A stretch of 48,232 nucleotides of DNA from JBECKR01 sp040235415 (GTDB taxonomy: Bacteria > Acidobacteriota > Polarisedimenticolia > Polarisedimenticolales > Polarisedimenticolaceae), in NCBI GenBank assembly GCA_040235415.1, contig JBECKR010000378.1:1-48232 (forward strand), written 5' to 3'. Each line of letters begins with the position of its first letter. The first letter of the stretch is position 1. Shown here piece after piece: positions 33,025 through 41,735 of this stretch. Both the position numbers and the translations under genes were made by a program. A model generated the notes under the pieces. That model ran no database searches, was not told the origin of the DNA, and worked only from the letters and a program-made list of their open reading frames with translations.

Positions 33025-34011
33025 TCAGGCCTTCAGCTTGCGGACCTCCTCGGTGAGCTTCGGGACGACATCGAACAGGTCACCGACGATGCCGTAGCTC
33101 GCGACCTTGAAGATCGGCGCCTCGGGATCCTTGTTGATCGCCACGATGACCTTCGAGGACGACATCCCGGCGAGGTGCTGAATCGCGCCGGAGATGCCGC
33201 ACGCCACGTAGAGGTCCGGTGAGACCACCTTGCCGGTCTGTCCGACCTGGTGGGCGTGTGCGATCCAGCCCGCGTCGACGACCGCGCGCGACGCGCCGAC
33301 CGCGCCCCCGAGGGCGCTCGCGAGCTCTCGGATCAGCGCGAAGTTCTCGGGTCCCTTGAGGCCGCGGCCTCCGGACACGACGATCGACGCCTCCGCGACG
33401 TCGAGCTCCTGCTCCGCCGCCTTCTCGAGCCGGACGACGCGCGCCCGCACGCGGTCTTCGGGGATGCCCGGCTCGATCTCGACCACTTCCGCGGCACGTC
33501 CCGGCTGCTCCTCGCCCATCGGGAATACGTTCGGACGGAGAGTCGCCACCGCGGGCGTCCCGGCGATGGACACCCTCGCGACCGCCTTGCCGGAATACAC
33601 CGGGCGCTTTGCCACGAGGCCGCCGTTCGCCCCGGGCTCGAGCTCGACGACTTCGCTCAGCATTCCCGCGCCGAGCTTCGCCGCCACCCGCGGCGCGAGA
33701 TCCCGGCCCATGCTGGTCGCGGCGGCCAGTACGACCGCGGCGTCGGCGCTCTTGGCCGCCGCCGCGACCGTGGCCGCGTACGCTTCCGGCGCGTACAGAT
33801 CCAAGAACCCCGCCTCGCACGCCAGGACCCGATCGGCGCCGAGCGCACCGAGCTTGCCCGCGGTCTCGGCCGCGCCCGAGCCGAGCGCCACCGCATCCAA
33901 GCGCGCACCGCCCGCCTCGGCCAGCCTTCGCGCGACCGACAGCGCCTCCAACGCCGGCCGCTTGACGTCGCCTTCCCGCCTCTCGATGAACACCAGGATG
34001 TTGCCGGTCAT
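33025..34011 (-). CDS. etfA: Electron transfer flavoprotein subunit alpha
   Basis: A 328-residue subunit. The N-terminal domain is NILVFIERREGDVKRPALEA. The C-terminal FAD-binding domain contains SGGRGLKGPENF, GASRAVVDAGWI, QVGQTGKVVSPDLYVACGIS, GMSSSKVIVAIN and DPEAPIFKVASYGIVGDLF. It shuttles electrons from acyl-CoA dehydrogenases to the quinone pool. Its ATG overlaps the etfB stop by one base (TGATG). The electron-bifurcating or non-bifurcating type cannot be settled by eye, but the sequence looks canonical. Confidence 0.96.
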   Translation of the reverse strand: MTGNILVFIERREGDVKRPALEALSVARRLAEAGGARLDAVALGSGAAETAGKLGALGADRVLACEAGFLDLYAPEAYAATVAAAAKSADAAVVLAAATSMGRDLAPRVAAKLGAGMLSEVVELEPGANGGLVAKRPVYSGKAVARVSIAGTPAVATLRPNVFPMGEEQPGRAAEVVEIEPGIPEDRVRARVVRLEKAAEQELDVAEASIVVSGGRGLKGPENFALIRELASALGGAVGASRAVVDAGWIAHAHQVGQTGKVVSPDLYVACGISGAIQHLAGMSSSKVIVAINKDPEAPIFKVASYGIVGDLFDVVPKLTEEVRKLKA

Positions 34012-34796
34012 CAGATCACCTTCTCTTCTTCGCGCAGCGCGCGGACGAGCTCCTGGACCTGCGTATCGACGTCTCCCTCGAGCAAGCGCCCGCCGGTGCG
34101 CGGCGGGGGCAGCTCCATCGCGCTCCAGGCGACCTTCGCGTCGCCTTCGAACGCGGCGTCCTCGATGCCGACGTCGACCGGGGCCTTGACGTCGACCGGC
34201 TTCTTTTTCGCCTGCATGATCCCCTTGAGCGAGGCGTAGCGCGGCTCGTTGATCCCCTTGTCGATGGAAAGCACCGCGGGCAGCGAACCCTCGATGACCT
34301 CGGTCGCCCCCTCGATCTCGCGATGCGCCGTGAAGGCTCCGTCGCCGAGCTCGAGCTTCGAGACCGCGGTGACGTGCGGAAGATCGAGGAGCTCCGCGAG
34401 CATCGGGGCCGTCTGACTCTCGTCGGTGCCCACGCCCTGCTTCCCGAGCAGGACGAGATCGAACGGTTCGGCCTTGGCGACGGCAGCGAGGGCTCGTGCC
34501 CGGGTCAGACCGTCGGCGCGATCGAAACGCGGGTCCCGGATCAGAACGGCCCGATCGGCGCCCATCGCGAGCCCTTGCCGCAGGGTCGCCGTCGCTTCCT
34601 CGGGTCCGGCGCACACCAGGACGACCTCGCCGTCCCCGCGCGCCTCGCGGATCTGGAGAGCCGCCTCGACGGCGTACTCGTCGTACGGCGACGGGATCCA
34701 CTTGACGCCGGCGGGATCCAGCGACACGCCGTCGGGCGCGACCTTGATCTTCGTTTCGGTGTCGGGAACGTGCTTGATGCCAACGAGGATCTTCAT
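34011..34796 (-). CDS. etfB: Electron transfer flavoprotein subunit beta
   Basis: A 261-residue, AMP-binding partner of EtfA. It opens with MKILVGIKHVPDTETKI, followed by YDEYAVEAALQIRE and GADRAVLIRDP; the recognition-loop region is MLAELLDLPHVTAV. It is 51 bp downstream of fabF on the same strand and may be read from the fatty-acid synthesis operon. Confidence 0.96.
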   Translation of the reverse strand: MKILVGIKHVPDTETKIKVAPDGVSLDPAGVKWIPSPYDEYAVEAALQIREARGDGEVVLVCAGPEEATATLRQGLAMGADRAVLIRDPRFDRADGLTRARALAAVAKAEPFDLVLLGKQGVGTDESQTAPMLAELLDLPHVTAVSKLELGDGAFTAHREIEGATEVIEGSLPAVLSIDKGINEPRYASLKGIMQAKKKPVDVKAPVDVGIEDAAFEGDAKVAWSAMELPPPRTGGRLLEGDVDTQVQELVRALREEEKVI

Positions 34797-34847
34797 GGGC
34801 CCTCCCGGCTGTGCCCCGCCGGCGCCGGACGATGCCGACGGACGGGC

Positions 34848-36089
34848 TCAGCCTCGATGTTTCTTCAAGATGATCGTCGCGTTCGTGCCGCCGAAGCCGA
34901 ACGAGTTGTTCAGCGCCGCGCGCACCGTCGTGGTTCGCGCCGCGTTGGGCGCACAATCAAGGTCGCACTCCGGGTCCGGGTTGTCCAGGTTGATCGTCGG
35001 CGGGATGACGTCGTCGTGGACCGCGAGCGCCGCGACCGCCGTCTCGAGACCGCCCGCCGCTCCGAGGAGATGGCCGGTCATCGACTTCGTCGACGCGAAC
35101 ACCAACGAGCGGGCATGCGCGCCGAACGTCGCCTTGACGGCCTGGGTCTCGGTCCGGTCCCCGACCGGCGTCGACGTGCCGTGAGCGTTGATGTAATCGA
35201 TCTCCTCGGGTGCGAGCCCGGAATCGACGATCGCCATGCGCATCGCACGGATCGCCCCGGAGCCTTCCGGGTCCGGCGCGCTGATGTGATAGGCGTCGCC
35301 GCTCATACCGTAGCCCGCGATCTCCGCCCAGATCTTCGCGCCACGGGCAAGGGCGCCGTCACGCTCCTCGATCACGAGGATCCCGGCGCCCTCCCCCATG
35401 ACGAATCCGTCACGGTCGGCGTCGAACGGCCGGCTCGCCCGTTCGGGTTCGTCGTTTCGGGTCGAAAGCGCCTTCATCGCGCAGAACCCGCCGACCGCGA
35501 GCGGCGTGATGACGGCCTCCGTCCCGCCGGTGATCATCGCGTCCGCGTATCCCTCCCGGATGAGGCGGAACGACTCTCCGACGGCGTGCGTTCCCGTCGC
35601 GCACGCCGTCGCGACGGCGAGGTTCGGCCCGCGCGCCCCGAACCGCATCGAGACGTGGCCTGCCGCGAGGTTCAGGATCATCGCGGGGATGAAGAACGGC
35701 GAGATTCGGCGCGGACCGCGCTCGAGCAGCTCGCGATGGGTCTGCTCGAGGATCGGAAGCCCGCCGATGCCGGATCCGATGTAGACGCCGACGCGGTCGC
35801 GGTTGTCTGCGGTGATCGCGAGACCCGAGTTTTCGACGGCCTCGGCGGTCGCCGCGATCGCGTAGTGCGAGAACGTGTCCATCTTGCGTGCCTCCTTGCG
35901 CTCGATGAACCGCTCGATATCGAAACCGTGTACCTCTCCCGCGATCCGGCAGGCGTAGCCGGAGGCGTCGAACTTCGTGATCGGACCGATCCCGCTTCGA
36001 CCCGCGACGAGCCCGTCCCAGGTCGATCGCCGATCGTTGCCGAGCGGCGAGATCAGTCCGATGCCCGTGATGACGACACGTCTACCCAT
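34848..36089 (-). CDS. fabF: Beta-ketoacyl-ACP synthase II
   Basis: A 413-residue condensing enzyme that elongates acyl-ACP with malonyl-ACP. The catalytic triad is visible: C163 (ATACATGTHA), H303 (INAHGTSTPVGD) and H340 (STKSMTGHLLGAAGG). The C-terminal NNSFGFGGTNA is canonical. Two His make it a KAS I/II type, as opposed to FabH. It lies 98 bp after acpP; a strong hairpin in that gap could set the ACP:FabF ratio. Confidence 0.96.
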   Translation of the reverse strand: MGRRVVITGIGLISPLGNDRRSTWDGLVAGRSGIGPITKFDASGYACRIAGEVHGFDIERFIERKEARKMDTFSHYAIAATAEAVENSGLAITADNRDRVGVYIGSGIGGLPILEQTHRELLERGPRRISPFFIPAMILNLAAGHVSMRFGARGPNLAVATACATGTHAVGESFRLIREGYADAMITGGTEAVITPLAVGGFCAMKALSTRNDEPERASRPFDADRDGFVMGEGAGILVIEERDGALARGAKIWAEIAGYGMSGDAYHISAPDPEGSGAIRAMRMAIVDSGLAPEEIDYINAHGTSTPVGDRTETQAVKATFGAHARSLVFASTKSMTGHLLGAAGGLETAVAALAVHDDVIPPTINLDNPDPECDLDCAPNAARTTTVRAALNNSFGFGGTNATIILKKHRG

Positions 36090-36150
36090 GGATCGGTACT
36101 CCGCCGGCGCCGGCCGCGCTCGAGATTCGCCTCGCCGGTCGCCGAGCGCA

Positions 36151-36174
36151 GGACGCGGACGGTCCTCCGCGTCC
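36151..36174 (-). terminator. Intra-operon hairpin between acpP and fabF
   Basis: A perfect 9-bp stem (GGACGCGGA/TCCGCGTCC) with a 6-base loop starts 14 bases after the acpP stop codon on the minus strand. No T run follows. It may act as a partial terminator or protect the 3' end of acpP mRNA. Confidence 0.45.
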
Positions 36175-36187
36175 CCGCGGTCCCGCC

Positions 36188-36427
36188 TCAGGACTTGGCG
36201 TGCGCCGAGATGTAATCGATGGCGTGCTTGACCGTGGTGAGCTTCTCCGCCTCTTCGTCGCTGATCTCGAGGCCGAACTCCTCCTCGAGCGCCATGACCA
36301 GCTCGACGACGTCGAGCGAATCGGCCCCGAGGTCGTCGACGAAGGACGCCTCGGGCTTGACCTCGTCCTCGTCGACACCGAGCTGCTCGACGATGATGTG
36401 CTTGACCTTTTCCTCCACCGACGCCAT
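36188..36427 (-). CDS. acpP: Acyl carrier protein
   Basis: A 79-residue, acidic four-helix carrier. The phosphopantetheine attachment serine is S37 in the canonical GADSLDVVELVMALEEEF. It carries growing fatty acyl chains. Placed between fabG and fabF, the standard order. A hairpin follows the gene. Confidence 0.97.
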   Translation of the reverse strand: MASVEEKVKHIIVEQLGVDEDEVKPEASFVDDLGADSLDVVELVMALEEEFGLEISDEEAEKLTTVKHAIDYISAHAKS

Positions 36428-36484
36428 CGCTCGTTCCTCCGTTTCCGTGAATCCATCGCCTCCCGAGCCTACGGGAGGTTCGCC

Positions 36485-37231
36485 CTACATGTACATGCCG
36501 CCGTTGACGTGGAGGGTCGTCCCCGTGACGTAGGCCGCCCCGTCCCCGAGCAGGAACAGGACGGCTCCGGCCACGTCCTCCGGCGTACCCAATCGCTTCA
36601 TCGGCACTTGATCCAGCAGCTTCTTGCGGGCCTCGTCGCCGAGCTCGCGCGTCATGTCGGTATCGATGAAGCCCGGGGCCACACAGTTGATCGTCACGTT
36701 TCGCGACGCCAGCTCCCGCGCCAGGCTCCGGCTGAAGCCCTCGACGCCCGCCTTGGAGGCGGCGTAGTTCGTCTGACCCGGATTGCCGAGGGAACCGACG
36801 ACCGACGTCACGTTGACGACCCGTCCGTACCGCGCCCGCACCATCGACGGAACGAGGGCGCGGCAGGTGCGGTAGATCCCGGTGAGGTTCGTGCCCAGGA
36901 CGCTATCCCAGTCCTCCTTCTTCATGCGCAGGAGCAGGTTGTCCCGGGTGACCCCGGCGTTGTTCACGAGGAGCGGGATTGTACCATAGGCAGCGAGCAG
37001 CCCCTCGATCACCGACGCGACCGCCTCGTCGCTCGCGACGTCCATCGCGACCGCTCGGGCACGGCCGCCCGCCGCGACGATCGCCTCCGCCGTGGGCCGA
37101 GCCGCGTCCTCGCTCCGCGCCACGGCCACGACCTCCGCTCCCGCGCTCCCGAGCGCGAGCGCGATCCCGCGACCGATGCCGCGGGACGCCCCCGTGACGA
37201 GCGCGACCTTGCCCTCGAGCCGCTCGCTCAA
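36485..37231 (-). CDS. fabG: 3-oxoacyl-ACP reductase
   Basis: A 248-residue, short-chain dehydrogenase that reduces 3-ketoacyl-ACP with NADPH. The cofactor loop is TGASRGIG (13-20), followed by NNAGVTRDNLLLRM, and the catalytic S143, Y156 and K160 (YAASKAGVEGFS). The start is TTG at 37231, overlapping the fabD stop as TTGA. Confidence 0.96.
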   Translation of the reverse strand: MSERLEGKVALVTGASRGIGRGIALALGSAGAEVVAVARSEDAARPTAEAIVAAGGRARAVAMDVASDEAVASVIEGLLAAYGTIPLLVNNAGVTRDNLLLRMKKEDWDSVLGTNLTGIYRTCRALVPSMVRARYGRVVNVTSVVGSLGNPGQTNYAASKAGVEGFSRSLARELASRNVTINCVAPGFIDTDMTRELGDEARKKLLDQVPMKRLGTPEDVAGAVLFLLGDGAAYVTGTTLHVNGGMYM

Positions 37232-38169
37232 CGGTTCCCCCCGATCTCGCGCACGACCTCCGAGACGCTCTCCGGATCGGACGCGGCGAACGCGCGGACG
37301 TCGCGCGCTATCCTCCGGACGAGTCCACTCAACACCCTACCCGGCCCGACCTCCACCGTCGTGTCGACGCCGTCTTCTCTCATGGCCCGGACGAGCTCGA
37401 CCCATCGTACGGGTGCCGCGACCTGACGAGCGAGCGCGTCTCGAGCGGCGCCCGCGGTGTGAACGGCGCGCGCGTCGACGTTGGTGTAGACCGGGAAGCC
37501 GGGGTCCTCGAAGCGCGCGGCCTCGAGCACCGCAACGAGCCGTCGGGCCGCGGGGTTCATGAGCGCGCAGTGGAACGGCGCGCTCACCGGCAAGGGCACG
37601 ACCTTCTTCGCTCCCCGCTCCGAGGCGAGGCGCGAGGCACGGTCGACCGCCCCCGCGTGCCCCGCGATCACGACCTGCCCGGGACCGTTGAGGTTCGCGG
37701 GCGATACGACCTCGTCTCCCGCGGCCTCCCGACAGAGCGCGTCGACGGTATCGGCCTCGAGTCCGAGGATCGCCGCCATCGCCCCCACGCCGACGGGGAC
37801 CGCCTCCTGCATGAATCGGCCGCGGGCACGCACGGTCCGGAGAGCCTCCGCGAAGTCGAGCGTTCCGGCGGCGACGTGCGCGGAGTACTCGCCGAGGCTG
37901 TGACCGGCGGCGGCGGCCGGTTCCGGCAGGCCCTCGGCGCGGAGCACGTCGAGCGTCGCGATCGACATCGTCAGGATCGCGGGCTGCGTGTTCTCGGTGA
38001 GCGCGAGCGCGTCCTCGGGACCCTCGAAGCAGATCCGGGACAGCGGCGCGCCGAGGATGTCGTCGGCCGCGGCGAATCGTTCTCTTGCCGCCGGATGGGC
38101 GTCCGCCAACGAGCGGCCCATCCCGGCGTACTGAGATCCTTGACCGGGGAACAGGAGCGCGTACCGCAT
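37228..38169 (-). CDS. fabD: Malonyl-CoA:ACP transacylase
   Basis: A 313-residue enzyme loading malonyl on ACP. The nucleophile is S91 in GHSLGEYSA, with H200 in VSAPFHCALM and the N-terminal LFPGQGSQYAGM. Start choice: an ATG at 38169 overlaps the fabH stop by one base (TGATG), and a GTG at 38172 is equally possible. The end overlaps fabG. Confidence 0.96.
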   Translation of the reverse strand: MRYALLFPGQGSQYAGMGRSLADAHPAARERFAAADDILGAPLSRICFEGPEDALALTENTQPAILTMSIATLDVLRAEGLPEPAAAAGHSLGEYSAHVAAGTLDFAEALRTVRARGRFMQEAVPVGVGAMAAILGLEADTVDALCREAAGDEVVSPANLNGPGQVVIAGHAGAVDRASRLASERGAKKVVPLPVSAPFHCALMNPAARRLVAVLEAARFEDPGFPVYTNVDARAVHTAGAARDALARQVAAPVRWVELVRAMREDGVDTTVEVGPGRVLSGLVRRIARDVRAFAASDPESVSEVVREIGGNR

Positions 38170-39155
38170 CACCAGCGAACCACCGACCCGGCCCAGGTCA
38201 GGCCGGCCCCGAACGCCGCCATCAGGACGACGTCACCCTTGCCGATCTTTCCCGCGCGCACCGCCTCGTCGAGCGCGATCGGGATCGACGCCGCGGAGGT
38301 GTTGCCGAAGCGGTCGATGTTGACGTAGCAGCGCTCCGCCGGGATCCCGAGGCGCGAGCCGGCGGCATCGATGATCCTCCGGTTCGCCTGGTGCGGGATG
38401 AACCAATCGACGTCGTCGGTCGCGAGCCCGGCCTCGGCCAGGACCTCGCGGCAGACCTCCTCGATCGAACGGACGGCCATCTTGAACGTCTCGTTGCCTC
38501 GCATCCGGATGAAGTGCAGACGATCGTGTACCGTGCTCTCGTTCGGAGGGAGCGCCGAGCCTCCGGCCGGGAGCGAAATGAAGTCCGCCATGGTGCCGTC
38601 CGTGTGCATCGCGGACGCCAGCACGCCCCTCGGCGGCTCGCCGGGACTCATCAGGGTCCCGCCCGCGCCGTCCGCGAAGATCACGCACGTCGTGCGGTCG
38701 TTCCAGTCGAGGAACTTGCTCAGAAGCTCCGCGCCGATCACGAGCACGTGGCGGCACCGCCCGGAGAGGATGAACTGTTTCGCCACGGATTGCGCGTAGA
38801 TGTAGCCCGAGCAGCCGGCCTGCATGTCGAACGCCGCCGCGCGGCTGCATCCGAGCGCCGTCTGAATTGTGCACGACGTCGCCGGGATCGGTCGGTCCGG
38901 AGTGACCGTCGCGAGAATGATCAGATCGACGTCGACGGGATCGACGCCCGCCGACTCCAGCGCCCGTCGCCCGGCCTCGATCGAGTACCTCGAGACGGCG
39001 TCGCCGTCGCCCGCGATCCGACGCTCCCGGATTCCGGTGCGCGTCGCGATCCACTCGTCGCTCGTGTCGACGATGCGCTCGAGGTCCTGGTTCGTGAGCA
39101 CCCGCTCGGGGACGCTCATACCGGTTCCCGAGATCACCGCGGTCGTTGCGGACAT
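38169..39155 (-). CDS. fabH: Beta-ketoacyl-ACP synthase III
   Basis: A 328-residue enzyme initiating fatty-acid synthesis from acyl-CoA and malonyl-ACP. The triad is C115 (MQAGCSGYIYA), H255 (IPHQANRRI) and N285 (GNTSAASIPIAL). The usual plsX gene between rpmF and fabH is missing. A -10-like TATGAT lies 90 bp upstream. Confidence 0.95.
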   Translation of the reverse strand: MSATTAVISGTGMSVPERVLTNQDLERIVDTSDEWIATRTGIRERRIAGDGDAVSRYSIEAGRRALESAGVDPVDVDLIILATVTPDRPIPATSCTIQTALGCSRAAAFDMQAGCSGYIYAQSVAKQFILSGRCRHVLVIGAELLSKFLDWNDRTTCVIFADGAGGTLMSPGEPPRGVLASAMHTDGTMADFISLPAGGSALPPNESTVHDRLHFIRMRGNETFKMAVRSIEEVCREVLAEAGLATDDVDWFIPHQANRRIIDAAGSRLGIPAERCYVNIDRFGNTSAASIPIALDEAVRAGKIGKGDVVLMAAFGAGLTWAGSVVRW

Positions 39156-39243
39156 CGAACCCCTCCCTGCGCGACCCGGGGGCCCGTGCTCGGCCCGGAG
39201 CCGGGGCGGTCATGGTCCGACCGGACCGGCGGCACCGGGCGGC

Positions 39244-39278
39244 ATCATACCCTAGGAACGGTCCGGCTTCGCCCGGAC
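39244..39278 (-). promoter_or_regulatory. Possible secondary promoter and hairpin between rpmF and fabH
   Basis: The minus strand has a 6-bp hairpin (GTCCGG/CCGGAC, 39261-39278), then TATGAT (39244-39249). No -35 is recognisable. This 136-bp gap is where plsX would normally lie; nothing coding is left in it. Confidence 0.3.
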
Positions 39279-39291
39279 ACGCCGAGGCCGA

Positions 39292-39474
39292 TCACACCTC
39301 CGGCGGCTGGACGACCTCGCGCCCCTTGTAGTGGCCGCAGTGCGGACACACTCGGTGGGGGAGCTTGCGCTCGTGGCAGTTCGGGCAGACCGACAGGCCG
39401 ACGTTCGGCAGGGCGTCGTGCGCCCGGCGCTTGTCGCGGCGCGCCTTCGAGTGACGTCGTTTGGGATTCGGCAT
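39292..39474 (-). CDS. rpmF: 50S ribosomal protein L32
   Basis: A 60-residue ribosomal protein with a basic start MPNPKRRHSKARRDKRRAHD and a four-cysteine zinc ribbon (CPNCHERK, then CPHCGHYKG). Having all four cysteines makes it the zinc-containing (C+) paralogue type. It is in the classical yceD-rpmF arrangement, 43 bp after yceD. Confidence 0.96.
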   Translation of the reverse strand: MPNPKRRHSKARRDKRRAHDALPNVGLSVCPNCHERKLPHRVCPHCGHYKGREVVQPPEV

Positions 39475-39517
39475 CGGATCTTCTCGGCGCCCACGGGCGG
39501 GCGCGGTTCGGGACGTC

Positions 39518-40048
39518 CTAGCGTTTCAACCCCATCAGCGGGGCCAGCCTCGGATCGACGACAGTCTCGCCGCAATCGCAAGGGGCAGCGTTCCGGTTCG
39601 TACCGCACCGTGGGCATAGACCCTTGCACCCCGGCGAGCACATCGGCTTGAGGGGGAGCTGCAGGTAGACCTGCTCGCGCGCGACGTCGACGAGGCTCAC
39701 TCGCCCCTCTGCGTCCGCTCGAACGGCGGACTCCTCGAGGCCCGCGTCGTCTTCTTCGTCCTCCCCGGTCTCGACCTCGGGCACGCCGCTCGCCCGCAGG
39801 ACGATGCGAGCGAGATCCGTCGCGATCTCCAGTCGCACCGGCTCCAGACAGCGGCTGCACGACATCTCGACGGAGGCACGGAGCAGCGCCACGATCTCGA
39901 TGCCGCGCTCGCCCCGGAACACCCGGCCGCGGAGGTGGGCTCCGGCGACTGGGAGCGTCTCGCCCGCTCCGGCGTCGAGCGCGGGGATCGCGAGATCGGT
40001 GTCGAACCGGATCCCGTCCCCTTCTATCTTGTTAATATCAATGAACAT
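39518..40048 (-). CDS. yceD: YceD family (DUF177) protein
   Basis: A 176-residue protein. The family core is VEMSCSRCLEPVRLEI with its CxxC, an acidic stretch, then PLKPMCSPGCKGLCPRCGTNRN. YceD homologues are implicated in 23S rRNA accumulation and ribosome assembly. The ATG at 40048 is only about 14 nt after the predicted transcription start. It heads the rpmF-fab operon behind a consensus promoter. Confidence 0.93.
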   Translation of the reverse strand: MFIDINKIEGDGIRFDTDLAIPALDAGAGETLPVAGAHLRGRVFRGERGIEIVALLRASVEMSCSRCLEPVRLEIATDLARIVLRASGVPEVETGEDEEDDAGLEESAVRADAEGRVSLVDVAREQVYLQLPLKPMCSPGCKGLCPRCGTNRNAAPCDCGETVVDPRLAPLMGLKR

Positions 40049-40068
40049 CCTGCCGCCGCAAAGCGCGG

Positions 40069-40096
40069 ATTATATCACCGGCCGGGGGGGTGTCAA
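40069..40096 (-). promoter_or_regulatory. Consensus sigma-70 promoter of the yceD-rpmF-fab operon
   Basis: The minus strand has a perfect TTGACA (40091-40096) and a perfect TATAAT (40069-40074) with a 16-bp spacer that begins CCCCCCC. This is the strongest promoter in the window, suited to ribosomal-protein and lipid-synthesis genes. Confidence 0.8.
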
Positions 40097-40125
40097 GAAT
40101 TCCGGACGGCGGGCGGGAGTGCCGC

Positions 40126-41625
40126 TCAGGGGAGCGCGTCGAGCTCGCGCTGCGCGTCCTCGTGCGCCGGCGCGATCTCCAACACCTGCTGGAACTGCTT
40201 CTTGGCGCGGAGCTTGAGCCCGCGCTTCTTGTAAAACCGCCCGAGGTTCAGCCAGTAGTCCGGGTTCCAGGGATCGAGCTCGGTCGCCCGGAGGTAGTTG
40301 CGCTCCGCCATGCGCTGCCACCGCGCCTCGGGGTTGCGTACCTGGCACTCGGCCAAGAGGAAGTAGAACCGCGCGTCCTCCCCGCTGTACGAGATCGCGA
40401 GCTTGCCGTATTGGATCGCGTTGTGGTAGTCCCCCTCGCGCATGGACCGCCGGGCCTTCTGGTAGTACCCCTCGGCCGTCCGGCTGGCGGCCTCGAGCGC
40501 CATCTTGGTCTTGGTCTTGTCCATCTCGACCCGGACCAGAAGGTCGCTCGCCGAGACCTCGTCCCGCGATTTCGTCTCCGTGGCGGCGACCGTGGCCTTC
40601 GCCGTCATCGCGTGCTGCCGGCTGTGGAGGAGCGCGAGGTACGCCTCGACGAATCGGCTCTCGAGGTAGGCCAGCTCGCCCCGCAGCCGATCGCGGACCT
40701 TCGGTACGAACCGCTCGCGGTTGAACGCGGCCTTGTTGACCTCGTAGGCGCGCTCGATCGCCTCCCGCGTCGCGCCCGGCGCGAGGCCCAGGACGTCGAA
40801 CGGGTTCTTGTCGCGGACGCTCTCGTAGGCTTCCACGATCGTCCGTTCCTGGAGCTCCTCGAGCGCCTTCTGGTCGGCGTGCTCCCTCAGGATCCCGCCG
40901 ACGTTGAACGTCCCGCCCGCGAGCGGCGGGTCGAACTCGACGACCCCGAGAACCAGGAGCCCGTACAGGAAGCGACACGCGCGGTCGTCCTCGTCCGGGG
41001 GGAGCGTGGCGAGCACGTCCCGCAGGCGCGTCCGGCCGTCGATGCGGGACAGCACGAAGCCGTGCGTCGGCGACAGCGCCAGCCGCTCGATCGGAACGGC
41101 CGAGGGGCGGCGCACGGCGAGAGCGTTGTCCAGCGCCCGCAGCGCCTCCGAGACCGGCTCGAAGCCGACCATCTCGGAGATGCCGCGCAGCAGGATCTCG
41201 ACCGTGCTCACGACGTCGCTCTCGAAGATCTCCTGCAGCAGCCAGCCCTCGCTGAAGCGGGCCGAGCCGCCCTCCCACTGGAACACGCTCCGGATGACCT
41301 TCTCGACGATGTAGCGCACGGTGTGCGCCAGGGTGTCCTTCGCGATGAGGCCGCGGTTGATCAAGGCCTGGGCGAGGTCCTTGCTCTCGCTGACGTTGCG
41401 CCGCGCTTCGGCGAGTGCGCCCGGGGAGATCTTGCCCTCGCCCACGAGCCTCGGGCCGAGGTTCTCGTCGTCGTCGTCCGACTCCGCGAACAGGATCATG
41501 CCGCGGTCGAAGTAGACCCGCTTCTCGAGCTCCCCGCGACTCAGATGTAGCACCCCGGAACGCTCCTTATGGTAGAGATCCCTGAAGATCTCGGCGAGCG
41601 TCTGGCTGCTGAAATGCGTCTGCAC
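40126..41625 (-). CDS. DUF4388 protein with degenerate J-like segment and TPRs
   Basis: A 499-residue, cytoplasmic-looking protein. DUF4388 covers about 1-110 (QTLAEIFRDLYHKERSGVLH, KRVYFDRGMILFAES). A middle helical region follows. NPFDVLGLAPGATREAIERA at about 285-305 looks like a J-domain start but lacks the HPD motif. C-terminal tetratricopeptide repeats follow (EGYYQKARRSMREGDYHNAI, ARFYFLLAECQ, NPDYWLNLGRFYKKRGLKLR). The start is taken as GTG at 41625, because the longer frame to 41697 runs into the divergent promoter area. It shares DUF4388 with the gene at 4495-5757. Function unknown; probably a scaffold. Confidence 0.8.
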   Translation of the reverse strand: MQTHFSSQTLAEIFRDLYHKERSGVLHLSRGELEKRVYFDRGMILFAESDDDDENLGPRLVGEGKISPGALAEARRNVSESKDLAQALINRGLIAKDTLAHTVRYIVEKVIRSVFQWEGGSARFSEGWLLQEIFESDVVSTVEILLRGISEMVGFEPVSEALRALDNALAVRRPSAVPIERLALSPTHGFVLSRIDGRTRLRDVLATLPPDEDDRACRFLYGLLVLGVVEFDPPLAGGTFNVGGILREHADQKALEELQERTIVEAYESVRDKNPFDVLGLAPGATREAIERAYEVNKAAFNRERFVPKVRDRLRGELAYLESRFVEAYLALLHSRQHAMTAKATVAATETKSRDEVSASDLLVRVEMDKTKTKMALEAASRTAEGYYQKARRSMREGDYHNAIQYGKLAISYSGEDARFYFLLAECQVRNPEARWQRMAERNYLRATELDPWNPDYWLNLGRFYKKRGLKLRAKKQFQQVLEIAPAHEDAQRELDALP

Positions 41626-41699
41626 GGCTCGGGACCCCGCTCCCGGGGGCCGGGTCGACGGACCGCGGCCCGGAACCCATAATGGATCGCACGACACAA

Positions 41700-41705
41700 T
41701 ATAGT
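41700..41705 (+). promoter_or_regulatory. -10-like element before the secreted TPR gene
   Basis: TATAGT at 41700-41705 (5 of 6) would start transcription about 25 nt before the ATG at 41736. No -35 match is seen, so support is weak. Confidence 0.35.
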
Positions 41706-41735
41706 GATTCGTCGCCGAAAGGGAAGTTCCTACGC

